Origin: Symbiodinium natans
Lineage: Eukaryota; Sar; Dinophyceae; Suessiales; Symbiodiniaceae
Direction: 5' to 3'
Assembly (NCBI GenBank): GCA_905221605.1
Contig: CAJNDS010000001.1
Coordinates: forward strand, 672,525-710,024
DNA: 37,500 nt
In this document: piece by piece, positions 18,000 through 26,939 of the stretch
How the letters are laid out: each line of letters begins with the position of its first letter
Position numbering within the stretch: position 1 is the stretch's first letter
Notes under the pieces: model-generated
Seen by the model: only the letters and a program-made list of their open reading frames with translations
The model's database searches: none
What the model was told of the DNA's origin: nothing
Made by a program: the position numbers and the translations under genes

Positions 18000-18220
18000 G
18001 GTTTATGGGGTTTATGGGGTTTATGGGGTTTATGGGGTGTATGGGGGTTATAGGGTTTCTAGGGTTTCTAGGGTTTTTAAGGTTTTTAGGGTTTATAGGG
18101 TTTACAGGGTTTATAGGGTTTATAGGGTTCATAGGGTTTACAGGGTTTATAGGTTTTAGGGTTTATAGGGTTTATCGGGTTTATAGATGTTTATAGGGTT
18201 TATAGGTTTTAGGGTTTAGG
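18000..18220 (+). repeat. GGGTTTATA nonamer-like array
   Basis: Degenerate 9-bp units (GGGTTTATA, GGGTTTCTA, GGGTTTACA). The open ORF through it is a repeat product (GFMGFMG). Confidence 0.9.
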
Positions 18221-18224
18221 GTGC

Positions 18225-18286
18225 TTGGTGTGGGAAGCTCCTCGAAGATGGGCTTGATCCGGGTGTCAAAGACGCGGTCGAAGATC
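18225..18286 (-). CDS. Putative exon, strong coding signal
   Basis: Reads IFDRVFDTRIKPIFEELPTP after CTCTCTCCGCAG, a good pyrimidine-tract acceptor. The best donor is CCAA|GCACCC (GC type). Shares an RIKPIFE core with RKIHPLFE at 25347-25396. Confidence 0.7.
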
Positions 18287-18522
18287 CTGCGGAGAGAGGA
18301 GGGTTTCTGAGCCTGGGGCCTGTCCGCACTTGGAGGACTTGGGGCTTGAGGTTTAGGGTTTGAGGTCTAGGGTTTAGGGTTTAGGGTTTAGGGTTTAGGG
18401 TTTAGGGTTTAGGGTTTAGGGTTTAGGGTTTGGGGTTTGGGGTTTGGGGTTTGGGGTCGTTGAGGGTTTCAGGGTCGTTCAGGGTTCAGGGCTTAGGGTT
18501 GTTCAGGGTTTAGGGCCGCGGC

Positions 18523-18541
18523 CTGGGGGCTTCATTACATC
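18523..18541 (-). CDS. Possible micro-exon
   Basis: Reads DVMKPP, GGTTCAG acceptor and CCAG|GCCGCG donor. Only 19 nt. Confidence 0.25.
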
Positions 18542-18622
18542 CTGAACCCTGAGAGGCCCCCAGACCCCCATGAAACCTACGACGCTCCCTCCTAACGTGC
18601 GAGACCCTCAAGTCCAAACACA

Positions 18623-18740
18623 GGGGGCCTTAATCGTTAGAACAGGGTTTTGGGGGGCTATGAAAAATTAAAGTATGATCATCAATTGTGAAGGGACTAT
18701 GAGAAAAATTCCGTTTCCAAGTAACCCGACCCATATATTA
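18623..18740. mobile_element. Possible MITE family C, copy 2
   Basis: Left end like 12561. AT-rich body, no clear right terminus. Confidence 0.3.
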
Positions 18741-18949
18741 AGCCCTACGCCCCTTGAGATTTCTAGGGCCTGTCTTCCGAGGTGTCTACTGCTTCTACTT
18801 AGGGTTCCTAGGGCCTAGGGTTTCCGGTGCTTCTGAGTAGGGTTCCCACCTTTGGAGTAGACTATAATAGGAACCCAGAACTAAAACGAGTACAAAAGTA
18901 TAGCGCTCAAAAACACAGAGTTTCGAGAGTTTAGGCGATTGCCCCCCGC

Positions 18950-19017
18950 CTCTGGATGAGCTCCTTGGGGGGCACTTCGGTCGCGTCGCACACGCCGATG
19001 GCGGCCATATGCTGGTC
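18950..19017 (-). CDS. Putative exon, strong coding signal
   Basis: Reads DQHMAAIGVCDATEVPPKEL then IQ, CCTGCAG acceptor, CAGAG|GCGGGG (GC) donor. If the acceptor is instead the AAG at 19038-19040, EASRLQ is added in frame. Confidence 0.65.
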
Positions 19018-19319
19018 CTGCAGGCGGCTTGCTTCAGGTTTAGGGTCCAAGGAACCCTAAACCCTAAACCCTAAACCCTGAAACCCTAAGACCCCAAACC
19101 CTACCAAGTCTCAGGGCCCCTCAACCCTAACTCGAGATTCGAAACCCAAAACCCTAACCCTAAACCCTAAACCCTTCTTCGCACCCAAAAACCACTCAGG
19201 AAGGTGATTTAGGGTGTTGGTTTGAGAGGAAAGCCCTAAGCAAGTACCCCCCCCTTCGGTTCGACCGTTGGTGGGTTCATAGTGGAATTAGGGGATGTTG
19301 AGGGTGCAGGGTGTAGGGC

Positions 19320-19395
19320 GAACCCTAAACCCTAAACCCTAAACCCTAAACCCTAAACCCTAAACCCTAAACCCTAAACCCTAAACCCTAATCCC
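19320..19395 (-). repeat. CCCTAAA array
   Basis: About ten perfect units, touching the exon end at 19394. Confidence 0.96.
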
Positions 19396-19462
19396 CCCTT
19401 CGGTCCACAGTCTCGAGGCCGACCCCCTCCTTCATGGTGTCGAGGCCTCCGGGAGGAGTTTG
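19394..19462 (-). CDS. Putative exon, unknown protein
   Basis: 23 codons, QTPPGGLDTMKEGVGLETVD then RRG, ATCCCCAG acceptor. It ends GGGGG|GATTAG, a GA-type donor, directly at the heptamer array. Confidence 0.6.
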
Positions 19463-19549
19463 CTGGGGATTCGGGTTTGGGGGTTAGGGTTTAGGGTTTA
19501 GGGTTTAGGGTTTAGGGTTTAGGGTTTAGGGTTTAGGGTTTTGGGTTTA

Positions 19550-19760
19550 GGGCGTTAGGGTTTAGGGCGTTAGGGCGTTTGGGGCGTTGGGGCGTTAGGG
19601 CGTTAGGGCGTTAGGGCGTTGGGGCTTTAGGGCTTTAGGGCGTTAGGGCGTTAGGGTGTTAGGGCTTTAGGGCTTTAGAAGTTTAGGGCTTTAGGGCTTT
19701 AGGGCTTAGGGCTCTTTAGGGCTTTAGGGCTGTAGGGCCTTAGGGTTTAGGGTTTAGGGT
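19550..19760 (+). repeat. GGGCGTTA / GGGCTTTA octamer array
   Basis: Octamer variants in sorted runs. The stretch 19463-20698 holds this, the G-rich tract below and further degenerate TTTAGGG; no convincing exon. Confidence 0.92.
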
Positions 19761-19916
19761 CTAGGACTTCGGGGCTGAAGGGCTTGGGGCGTAGGGCGTA
19801 GGGCTTAGTGCCTTCGGGGCTTTGGCTTTGGGGCTTCAGGGCTTCAGGGCTTTAGTGTTTCGGGGCTTTAGGCCTCAAGGGCATAGAGTTTAGGGTTTCG
19901 GGTTAGGGCCCAGGGT

Positions 19917-20047
19917 GGCGGGGGGGGGGGGCGGGGGGCGGGGGGGGGGGGGCGGGGGGGGGGGCGGGGGGGGGGGGGGGCGGCGGGGGGGGTGGGCGGG
20001 GGGGGGGGGGGGCGCGGGGGGGGGGGGGGGAGGGGGGGGGGGGGGGC
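19917..20047 (+). repeat. G-rich tract with strong quadruplex potential
   Basis: About 130 nt almost only G on the plus strand, with single C, A or T breaks. The proline-, glycine- or arginine-rich ORFs over it are artefacts of composition. Confidence 0.95.
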
Positions 20048-20698
20048 GGGGCAGACACCCCCAAACCCCCCCAAAAAAACCAACCACCCTCCAGCAACTC
20101 AAACCCTCAAGCCCTCTGCCCTGAACCCTAAAACCTAAGTCCCTAAACCCGTGAAACCCAAAACCCTTTTTCCCTCACCGCGAAGGCCTCTAGCTCCAAG
20201 GCCCGAAGACCTTCCAAACCCTTGCACCCCTAAGGCACCAAGGCACCCAAACTCAAGGGATTGGGGGCTGTTATGGCTCATAAGGAATATGGGGTCTACG
20301 GGGCTTATAGGGTTTATAAGGTTTATAAGGTTTTTGTTTTAAGGTTTAAAAGGTCTTTATGGTTTATAGGGCTTATAGGGTTTATAAGGTTTATGGAGTT
20401 TATAGGGCCTTTTAAGGGATTATAGGGAATATGGAGTTTACAGGGCTTATGGGGTTTAGGGTTCGAGGTTTCGGGCTTAGGGCTCACTGAACCCTGGGCT
20501 GCAGGCGTCAGGGGTAAGGAGGTTGGGGGGGTTGCCAGGGTCTTGAGCCTAGGGTTTAGGGTCTAGGATCTAGGGTTTAGGGTTCTGGGTTTAGGTTTTA
20601 GGGTTTAGGGTCTAGGGTTTAGGGTTTGGGGGTTAGGGTTTAGGGTTTAGGGTTTAGGGTTTAAGTTTAGGGTTTAGGGCTTGCGGGGTCAGGGTTCG

Positions 20699-20767
20699 GT
20701 TCGTAGCCGCCAAAGGGCCTCCAGCGGCGACAACCGGTGCTGCCAGGGCCCACCACCGGCGATACTC
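20699..20767 (-). CDS. Putative exon, in phase with 20985-21057
   Basis: In the phase set by the upstream exon it reads VSPVVGPGSTGCRRWRPFGG then YE. Acceptor CAGACAG; the donor would be CC|GAACCC (GA type). Two other minus frames are open. Confidence 0.45.
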
Positions 20768-20859
20768 CTGTCTGGGGTTTAGGGTTTAGGGTTTAGTTCA
20801 AGGTTCAGGGTTTAGGGTTCAGGGTTCAGAGGGTTGAGGGTTGAGGGTTTAGGTTTAGG

Positions 20860-20950
20860 GTTTAGGGTTTAGGGTTTAGGGTTTAGGGTTTAGGGTTTAG
20901 GGTTTAGGGTTTAGGGTTTAGGGTTTAGGGTTTAGGGCTTAGGGCTTAGG
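20860..20950 (+). repeat. TTTAGGG array
   Basis: About ten TTTAGGG then five CTTAGGG units, again with variants in a run. Confidence 0.95.
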
Positions 20951-20984
20951 GCTTAGGGCTTAGGGCTTGGGGCTCGAGGTCAAC

Positions 20985-21057
20985 CTCGGGCTTGAGGGGT
21001 CAGAGGGTTCCGCAGAAATTTGCGATCAAGACAAGGCTTGGCTCGGAGTTCGGAGCT
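20985..21057 (-). CDS. Putative exon in a phase-matched run
   Basis: 24 codons, SSELRAKPCLDRKFLRNPLT then PQAR, TATCCAG acceptor, CCGAG|GTTGAC donor. Phase 0 in, matching 21257-21310. Confidence 0.65.
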
Positions 21058-21076
21058 CTGGATAATCAGCTGGGCG

Positions 21077-21205
21077 TTAAACTACTATGCTTGCTTAAGA
21101 ACCCCCCCCCCAAGAAATAGAAAGTAGTCCTCCTTATAAGGGCAACATAGGGATGTTCATACTTTTTTTGTTGTTTGGGGGGTTCTTAGGCAAATAGTAG
21201 TGTAA
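21077..21205. mobile_element. MITE family B, copy 2
   Basis: Termini CTACTATGCTTGCTTAAGAA and the complement of TTCTTAGGCAAATAGTAG. It makes up most of the 199-nt intron between the exons at 21057 and 21257. Confidence 0.7.
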
Positions 21206-21256
21206 GCGGATAAAACATAGCTTAACCCCAACTCGGGCTCAGGGTTTAGGGTGAAC

Positions 21257-21310
21257 TTCCCGAACCGGCTTTTCTGGCATGTCTGTATGCCAACGGCCAA
21301 GAGCAAAGTA
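21257..21310 (-). CDS. Putative exon in a phase-matched run
   Basis: 18 codons, YFALGRWHTDMPEKPVRE, CTTTCAG acceptor, GGAA|GTTCAC donor, phase 0 at both ends. Confidence 0.68.
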
Positions 21311-21355
21311 CTGAAAGGTTTCAACCTAAACCCCAAAACCCAAAGAACCCCGAAC

Positions 21356-21397
21356 TGCAGGGTGGTTTATGTGGGCCTCCTCCGAACCCCCGACCGA
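21356..21397 (-). CDS. Putative exon in a phase-matched run
   Basis: 14 codons, SVGGSEEAHINHPA, GGTTTAG acceptor (heptamer-type), GCA|GTTCGG donor, phase 0. Confidence 0.58.
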
Positions 21398-21502
21398 CTA
21401 AACCTACGCCCTCGAGTTTAGGTTTTTTGGGGATTAGGGTTTGGGGTTTAAGGTGTATGGTTTAGGGCCAGAACCCGCAGCCCCCGCACCCCAAACCCTT
21501 AC

Positions 21503-21583
21503 GCGGGTGTCGTAAGGCAGCACCTCCGCACGCTTGGCCATGTTGTGGTAGTTGGCCGAAGTCCACCTCAACGTCAGGCAGGG
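21503..21583 (-). CDS. Putative exon, LPYDTR motif
   Basis: 27 codons, PCLTLRWTSANYHNMAKRAE then VLPYDTR, GGGCTGCAG acceptor and a strong CGC|GTAAGG donor. The NxAKxxxVLPYDxxR string recalls the NRYxDVLPYDxxR entry of tyrosine phosphatase domains, but later exons lack the WPD and catalytic Cys motifs, so I do not assign that family. Confidence 0.72.
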
Positions 21584-21961
21584 CTGCAGCCGGTGCTACA
21601 GCCATCACTCCTACATCCTTTTACAAAGGGATCCGGGCTCCTGTCCCTACCCGAAAGAATTTCCTTCACATACCCGGAATATGGCCTTAAATCTCCCAAA
21701 GGTTGTGTAGAAGGGTCCGGATACCACCCCAGAGCTTGACAGCTTCATGTCAACTTCCTTTCTAATCAAGGGAATGGCCGCAGTGGCAGTGGAGCAAACC
21801 CGAATGACCAGAACCCCTCCTACAGGAGGTGCCCCTCATGCATCTAGGGTTTAGCCCTAAACCCTAAACCCTAAACCCTAAACCCTAAACCAGGGTTCTC
21901 TGGGAGGGACCCTGTCAGCATCGGCTTTGGGCACAGTCGACCCAGCTACTCACAACTTTAC

Positions 21962-21990
21962 TCGCAGAGCAAGGAGAATCACCATGGAGG
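21962..21990 (-). CDS. Putative micro-exon, hydrophobic
   Basis: Reads SMVILLALR, CAAAAG acceptor, CGA|GTAAAG donor. Phase agrees with both neighbours. Confidence 0.5.
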
Positions 21991-22101
21991 CTTTTGGGTT
22001 TCCGGTTTGCGGCTATCGTTTTAGGGTTTAGGGTGTGGGGGCTCCAAGGGCAAAAGGAAAGGCATCGCGCCGGGGATCGGGTGCAGATTTGCGGCAGGGA
22101 C

Positions 22102-22147
22102 GCCGATAGTCCTCCACGAAGAATGGCATGTACTTGGCTTTGAACTC
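22102..22147 (-). CDS. Putative exon, start of a phase-matched run
   Basis: Reads EFKAKYMPFFVEDYR after CATGTGAAG, donor CGGC|GTCCCT. The frame is open further (RPCRKSAPDPRRDAFPF) so the donor may lie lower. The VKEF start resembles VKEFSRSL at 36573-36662. Confidence 0.65.
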
Positions 22148-22384
22148 CTTCACATGGGGGTTACAGCGGTGAGGGCTTGGGCTTTCACAGGGCTTGGACT
22201 GGGAGCTGGGGTATGAAGCTCCATCAAGGAGAACCTAGTTCCCACTATGCAATTACCAGAGAGACCTACTACTTTAACACTAAGCTCTCAACCATTCAAC
22301 CCTACACCCTAAGACCTCAACCCTATCAACCCCAAGCCCTAGAAACCCCCAAACCGCCAACTTTGGGTGGGAAGAGCTCTGCAG

Positions 22385-22478
22385 TTTAGGGTTTAGGGTT
22401 GAGGGTTTAGGGTTTAGGGTTTAGGGTTTAGGGTTTAGGGTTTAGGGTTTAGGGTTTAGGGTTTAGGGTTTAGGGTGG
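22385..22478 (+). repeat. TTTAGGG array
   Basis: About 12 units with one TTGAGGG. Confidence 0.96.
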
Positions 22479-22525
22479 TCTCCAAGACTCCCTTGAGGCG
22501 TTTTTCAGGGCGCAACGGTCTCAGC

Positions 22526-22580
22526 CCTCAAGCCGCAAGCTCCGGCGCACCTCCAGCACTTCGCAGGAGCCCCCCAGGGG
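22526..22580 (-). CDS. Putative exon, unknown protein
   Basis: Reads PLGGSCEVLEVRRSLRLE, GCGGGCAG acceptor, GAGG|GCTGAG (GC) donor. Confidence 0.5.
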
Positions 22581-22666
22581 CTGCCCGCGCGCAGCCTGCG
22601 ATGGCTCTTGTGGCTTCGGGATTTTGGGGTTCAGGGTTTAGGGGTTAGGGGTGAGGGTTGAGGGTC

Positions 22667-22697
<31 letters not shown>

Positions 22698-22730
22698 GGT
22701 TTAGGGTTTAGGGTTTAGGGTTTAGGGTTC

Positions 22731-22781
22731 CTGGGGGCATCGCCCTGTAGGCTCGTCTGGCACATGCGAACTGCAACGTAC
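22731..22781 (-). CDS. Putative exon, unknown protein
   Basis: Reads YVAVRMCQTSLQGDAP, GTTCGCAG acceptor, CCCAG|GAACCC (GA) donor right at a heptamer tract. Confidence 0.55.
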
Positions 22782-23238
22782 CTGCGAACCGCCTGTTCGC
22801 CCGGAGGGGTCGGGGAGGCCCTTTTTGAATTTGCGACCACCCTCAACTCTTCTCGAAAACCAACGAGCGCGGACTTGGCTTCTCATTTGTAGAACAACTG
22901 AATGAGAAGTTGATTTGTTTTGAACGATGAAATGGGCTGCAGAATGTGAAAAAAAAAGGAGCATACGTAACAACCCGAACCCGAGCTTGCTTTACATAAC
23001 TTGAACATTTAAAACAAGTGTTCCAAAAAAACTGGAACTATGTTACGTCTTGATGGCCCAATCTGGCGTTAAATAGGCTCGTTAACACGACTCTACGTAC
23101 ATAGGGTTATAGGGTCATGGTGGGGTCAAAAGGCCATATGCAAGACTTATCGGGTTATAGGGTTGTCGGGTTGGGTTAGGGGTAGGGTCTTCAAGTGGAG
23201 CCTGTAAGTTGGTGGATTCACACACTAGCCGCCTTAAC
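22782..23238. other. Unique heptamer-poor stretch
   Basis: AT-richer intron-like DNA; contains an ORF (MLRMLLFFSHSA) without splice support. Nothing further recognised. Confidence 0.4.
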
Positions 23239-23271
23239 CCGACTTGCAACTATGAACTTGGCTACCGCGGC
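23239..23271 (-). CDS. Putative short exon
   Basis: Reads AAVAKFIVASR, TGCTGAAG acceptor, CGG|GTTAAG donor. Confidence 0.45.
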
Positions 23272-23385
23272 CTTCAGCATTCAGGGTTTGACGTTGGTTG
23301 GGGCGCGAGCAGTTGTAGGGTGTAGGGACCCTGAACCCTAAGCCCTAAACCCCAAACCCCAAACCCTAAACCCTCAACCCTAGAC

Positions 23386-23423
23386 CAGTCGTTCACGTTC
23401 TTGAAGCCTCAGACCCCGGAAGT
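23386..23423 (-). CDS. Putative short exon
   Basis: Reads FRGLRLQERERL, CCTTCAAG acceptor, CTG|GTCTAG donor. Confidence 0.5.
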
Positions 23424-23591
23424 CTTGAAGGATGCCAGCAAAAAAACACTCACTATATGTATCATATATATATATACACACATGTATACATACATATACA
23501 TATCTTGGGGCTTGGGGAATTATGATTCTATCTTAAGCCGCAATGTGAGTATATACTTTGCCATTTCATGTAGTAGGTTTTGGGGTTTAAC

Positions 23592-23621
23592 TCTCCGCCT
23601 CGATCAGCGCCTGGTACTTGG
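23592..23621 (-). CDS. Putative micro-exon
   Basis: Reads KYQALIEAE, CTCAACAG acceptor, GAGA|GTTAAA donor. Confidence 0.45.
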
Positions 23622-23810
23622 CTGTTGAGCCGAGCCTGGCGAACCCTGAGCCCACTCCACGACCCCAGGGTTTAGGGCTATTTAGGGTTTAGGGTTTAGG
23701 GTTTAGGATTTGTGGATTCGGTTCAGGGTTTAGGGTTTCGGGCTCTAAGCCCTGAAAAAAGCAAGCCCCAAAGCCCTGAAGTCTGACCCTAAACTAGTTA
23801 GGACGTGGAC

Positions 23811-23860
23811 CAAGCCCGCGTGGTGACGATTTACGGGTTTTTGGGTGCTCCGGGGCCCTC
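23811..23860 (-). CDS. Putative exon, basic
   Basis: Reads RAPEHPKTRKSSPRGL, CCAGCAG acceptor, CTTG|GTCCAC donor. Confidence 0.45.
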
Positions 23861-24007
23861 CTGCTGGGGATGTGATATCGCGGGGGGGGGGGAGGGGGTC
23901 CTGTGTATGAGTCGGCGAATAGGGACTCTCAACCCTCAAACCTCAACCCTCCAACCCCTAACACAAAACCCTAAACCGTAAACCCTAAAACCCTACATCC
24001 TAAAAAC

Positions 24008-24080
24008 GCGTCCCAGCAGCAGGCAGTACTCCACGTTAGCCTCCAGCAGCTTCCTCACCTCCGCAACACGCAAGTACTTG
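24008..24080 (-). CDS. Putative exon, strong coding signal
   Basis: 24 codons, KYLRVAEVRKLLEANVEYCL then LLGR, ACCTCAG acceptor, CGC|GTTTTT donor. Amphipathic helix. Family unknown. Confidence 0.72.
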
Positions 24081-24084
24081 CTGA

Positions 24085-24335
24085 GGTACCCTAAACAATC
24101 CCTTAAAAGGGTATGTAAAGGGGGATATAAGGTACTCTCTATCTAGAGCCCCTTAAAGGGTATATAGAGGGGGATATAAAGGTGCCCTCTAGAATCCCTT
24201 AAAAGGGTGTATATAGGGGGATATGAGGTGCCCTACATAATCTCCTAAAAGGGTATATGTAAGGGGGGATATAAGGTACCCTATATCATCCCCTTAAAGG
24301 GTATATATCGGGCGATACAAGGTATGTTTCCCTAC
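24085..24335. repeat. Five tandem copies of a ~48-bp palindromic unit
   Basis: Each unit runs AGGT(A/G)CCCT, then a CCCTTAAAAGGG palindrome, then GTATATA and GGGGGATATA. Units are 80-90% alike by eye. Not heptamer-derived. Confidence 0.85.
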
Positions 24336-24342
24336 TAAGAAC

Positions 24343-24383
24343 CAGCAGGGAGTGGTGTCGTGAAGATAGCGTGGGGCCCAGGC
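24343..24383 (-). CDS. Putative short exon
   Basis: Reads AWAPRYLHDTTPC, GCCCCAG acceptor, GCTG|GTTCTT donor. Confidence 0.5.
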
Positions 24384-24566
24384 CTGGGGCTTCTAGGGCT
24401 TAGGGGATTAGGGTTGAGGGTTTAGGGGTTGAGGGTTTACGGGTTGAGGGTTTAGGGGTTCAGGGATTCAGGCGTTTAGGGGTTTTCGGGGTTTTGGGGT
24501 TTAGGGGTTTAGGGTGCTTTCGGGTGTGGAGCTGGTTTTAGAGGCTTTCCAGGCTGGGGGACCCAC

Positions 24567-24640
24567 AAGTCCCAAAGCAAGGGGGGTTTCCCTCCCGAAA
24601 TAGACACACTGGTAGAAGCGAAGCCCTCACAACAGAACTC
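24567..24640 (-). CDS. Putative exon, frame uncertain
   Basis: Acceptor TTTACAAG. Two minus frames are open (EFCCEGFASTSVSISGG and SSVVRASLLPVCLFREG). Confidence 0.35.
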
Positions 24641-24659
24641 CTTGTAAACGAAACATCTC

Positions 24660-25083
24660 AGAATCCTCAACCCCAAAAGGACTCCCAACCACTAGACCCT
24701 GAACCCTGGCAAAAGAACCCCCCGCACCCTAAACTCCCAAAACCTCCTAAACTCTCTACACTTCCTGAGCTTTCTAACTCACTGATACCCCTCTAAACTT
24801 CCTAAACCTCTAAACCCTCTAGACTCTCTCAACTCTCCAAACCCCAAAACCCTAAACCCTCCAGGCTCCCTAAACTCTCCAAACCCTGAAACCCTAAACC
24901 CTCTAGACTCTCTTAAGTCTCCACACCCTAAAACTCTAAACCCTCTAGACTCTCTTAAGTCTCCACACCCTAAACCCTAAACCCTCTTGATTTTCTAAAC
25001 TCTCCCAACCCTAGAGCCCCAGACTCTCCAAGCCCCAAGACCCTTAACCCTAAACCCTAAACCCTAAACCCTAAACCCTAAAC
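24660..25083 (-). repeat. Degenerate CTCTAAACT repeats with a 42-bp duplication
   Basis: Diverged units such as CCCTCTAGACT and CTCCAAACC; a ~42-bp block (CTCTAGACTCTCTTAAGTCT...) is repeated at 24899 and 24941. Ends in CCCTAAA. No exon seen. Confidence 0.75.
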
Positions 25084-25161
25084 CCAACAGGGCGCGGGAT
25101 GCCGATGCCTCCGCGAAGAAGCCCGGCCGACTGCCGCCGAAGGGCTTCAGCCCCGTGGCCT
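25084..25161 (-). CDS. Putative exon, unknown protein
   Basis: 25 codons, ATGLKPFGGSRPGFFAEASA then SRALL, GCTTGAG acceptor, TTGG|GTTTAGG donor (heptamer). Confidence 0.5.
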
Positions 25162-25194
25162 CTCAAGCGCTTACAACTCGGGATTGAGGGTGTA

Positions 25195-25345
25195 GGGCTT
25201 AGGGGTTTAGGGTTTAGGGGTTTAGGGTTTAGGGTTTAGGGTTTAGGGTTTAGGGTTTAGGGTTTAGGCTTTAGGGTTTAGGGTTTAGGGTTTAGGGTTG
25301 GGGTTTCGGGGTTAGGAGTTGAGGGGTTTAGGGTTTAGGGTTTAG
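25195..25345 (+). repeat. TTTAGGG array
   Basis: About 16 units with a few variants; directly adjoins the next exon. Confidence 0.93.
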
Positions 25346-25346
25346 C

Positions 25347-25396
25347 GGCCTCGAAGAGTGGATGGATCTTTCGCTTGGCCCAGTCGTAGGAGTAGC
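25347..25396 (-). CDS. Putative exon, strong coding signal
   Basis: Reads YSYDWAKRKIHPLFEA, GCCCAAG acceptor, GGCC|GCTAAA (GC) donor in the heptamer. See 18225-18286 for the related motif. Confidence 0.65.
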
Positions 25397-25670
25397 CTTG
25401 GGCTACTCTGTCCCGCTTAGGACTTACAGGGCTTAGGGTTTAGGGTTTGGGGTTTAGGAGGGTTTAGGAGGGTTTAGGGTTTAGGGTTTCGGGTTTAGGG
25501 TTTAGGGTTTGGGATGTAGGGCTCAGGGTTTAGGGTATGGGGTTCAGGATGTAGGGTTTAGGGCTTGGAATGTAGGGCTTAAGGTTTAGGGTTTGGGGCT
25601 CAGGATTTGGGGTTTGGGGTTTTGGGGTTGAGGGTTTGGGGGGATTGGGGTTCATGCTCCCTAAGCAAGC

Positions 25671-25750
25671 CCGATGTCGCTTTCAGCTGGGCGACCCGCG
25701 AGGCGCAAAGTCTCTACGAAGAGCATGTCCGCAAAGACCATGGTGGTGGC
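25671..25750 (-). CDS. Putative exon, possible gene start
   Basis: Reads ATTMVFADMLFVETLRLAGR then PAESDI. GAAAACAG acceptor, TCGG|GCTTGC (GC) donor. GCCACCACCATGG around the Met is an ideal translation-start context, so the gene could begin here (25741). The plus strand is also open (WATREAQSLYEEHVRKDH). Confidence 0.5.
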
Positions 25751-25902
25751 CTGTTTTCGAGTTGTCACCCTAATGCCTCAACCCTAAACCCTAAACCCTG
25801 CATCCTAAACCCTAAACCCGAAACCCTAAACCCTAAACCCTAAACCCTAAACCCTAAACCCTGCATCCTAAACCCTAAACCCCGAAACCCTGAACCCTAA
25901 AC

Positions 25903-25991
25903 TCTTCGAAGAGCCGCGGCTTCAAAAGCAGGTAGGTGTAGGGCCGTAGGGCATAGAAGATGTTGCATGCGAGGACCAAGACAGCACATAC
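25903..25991 (-). CDS. Putative exon with transmembrane segment
   Basis: Reads CAVLVLACNIFYALRPYTYL then LLKPRLFEE, ending GAAGA|GTTTAGG. The first half is hydrophobic enough to span a membrane. I could not find an AG acceptor in the right place, so the upstream border is approximate. Confidence 0.5.
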
Positions 25992-26117
25992 CCGAGAAAG
26001 CAAAAGAGAAGTTTAGGGTTTGCGGTTTAGGCTTTCTACATGGGCCAGTTCTCAAATTTGTGACACCATTTTGGGGTCTCTGCTACAATGCGGCCGTTGT
26101 ACTTAAGACTTTCAGAC

Positions 26118-26203
26118 TTTCAGAGCTGGCCACATGACTCGACCAAACGCTGCTTCCCAGCTCTCACGATCAAAAGCGTACGCAGAGGCAAAAGCTCTCC
26201 GAA
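26118..26203 (-). CDS. Putative exon, strong coding signal
   Basis: 28 codons, RRAFASAYAFDRESWEAAFG then RVMWPALK, AACTAG acceptor, AAA|GTCTGA donor. The TCTGAAAG next to the donor is repeated. Confidence 0.65.
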
Positions 26204-26290
26204 CTAGTTGGGGTTTAGGGTTTAGGGTTTAGGGGGTCAAGGGTTGATCAGAAAAGGCTCTTTTTGGGTCTCCATTACAAAGAGTCCTAC

Positions 26291-26390
26291 CCAAAACAGC
26301 CCTTGACGCCGAAGGTCGGCCCCCCACTGCTCTCTGAGAAGCAAGGCTCTCCCGAAATCTCCAGGAACAGATGACACATCCCAAGAAGTC
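26291..26390 (-). CDS. Putative exon, unknown protein
   Basis: 33 codons, TSWDVSSVPGDFGRALLLRE then QWGADLRRQGLFW, GGTCAG acceptor, TGG|GTAGGA donor. Confidence 0.6.
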
Positions 26391-26454
26391 CTGACCTAGT
26401 TGGGGGTTTGATCAGAAGAAGCCCAGAAGCCGTGCGTTACACCCTAAGCCGCTA

Positions 26455-26575
26455 GGTTTCGGGTTTAGGGTTTAGGGTTTAGGGTTTAGGGTTTAGGGTT
26501 TAGGGTTTAGGGTTTAGGGTTTAGGGTTTAGGGTTTAGGGTGTAGGGTGTAGGGTGTAGGGTGTAGAGTGTAGGG
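26455..26575 (+). repeat. TTTAGGG then TGTAGGG array
   Basis: About 11 perfect units followed by a run of four TGTAGGG variants. Confidence 0.95.
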
Positions 26576-26629
26576 TTTTGGGGCTTAGGGCTCTCTGAGG
26601 TTCAGAGCTTGGAGGTCAGGGTCTGGGAC

Positions 26630-26693
26630 CCTGAACGGCATCACCTCGGACATCATGCGGTAGATGATGTAGGTACGGCGAGCGTTCGTAGAC
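26630..26693 (-). CDS. Putative exon, strong coding signal
   Basis: 21 codons, STNARRTYIIYRMMSEVMPF then R, GAAGTAAG acceptor, AGG|GTCCCA donor. Confidence 0.65.
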
Positions 26694-26871
26694 CTTACTT
26701 CGGGACTTTGGGGAGTTTAGGGTTCGGGTTTTTGGTTGAACCACCCTAAACCCTAAACTCTTCCCCCCTAAACACTAAATCCTGCTGCAAAACCCTAAAC
26801 CCTAAGCCCTAAGCCCTAAAACCTAAACCCCAACAGCCCGAAAGGAGCTCCTCTGGCGCACCCACTCCTAC

Positions 26872-26939
26872 TTCTCAGGGCGAGCAGCACAAGACAAGAT
26901 TGCAAGCAGACCAAGACAGGATACGGTTGACCGAGGCCG
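26872..26939 (-). CDS. Putative exon, hydrophobic segment
   Basis: Reads GLGQPYPVLVCLQSCLVLLA then LR, CCCTGAG acceptor, GAGAA|GTAGGA donor. Probably a membrane helix. The QPYPVLV string also occurs in 15331-15398. Confidence 0.55.

Noticed and set aside
19868-20124. Proline-, arginine- and glycine-rich ORFs
   Set aside because: Composition artefact of the G-rich tract.
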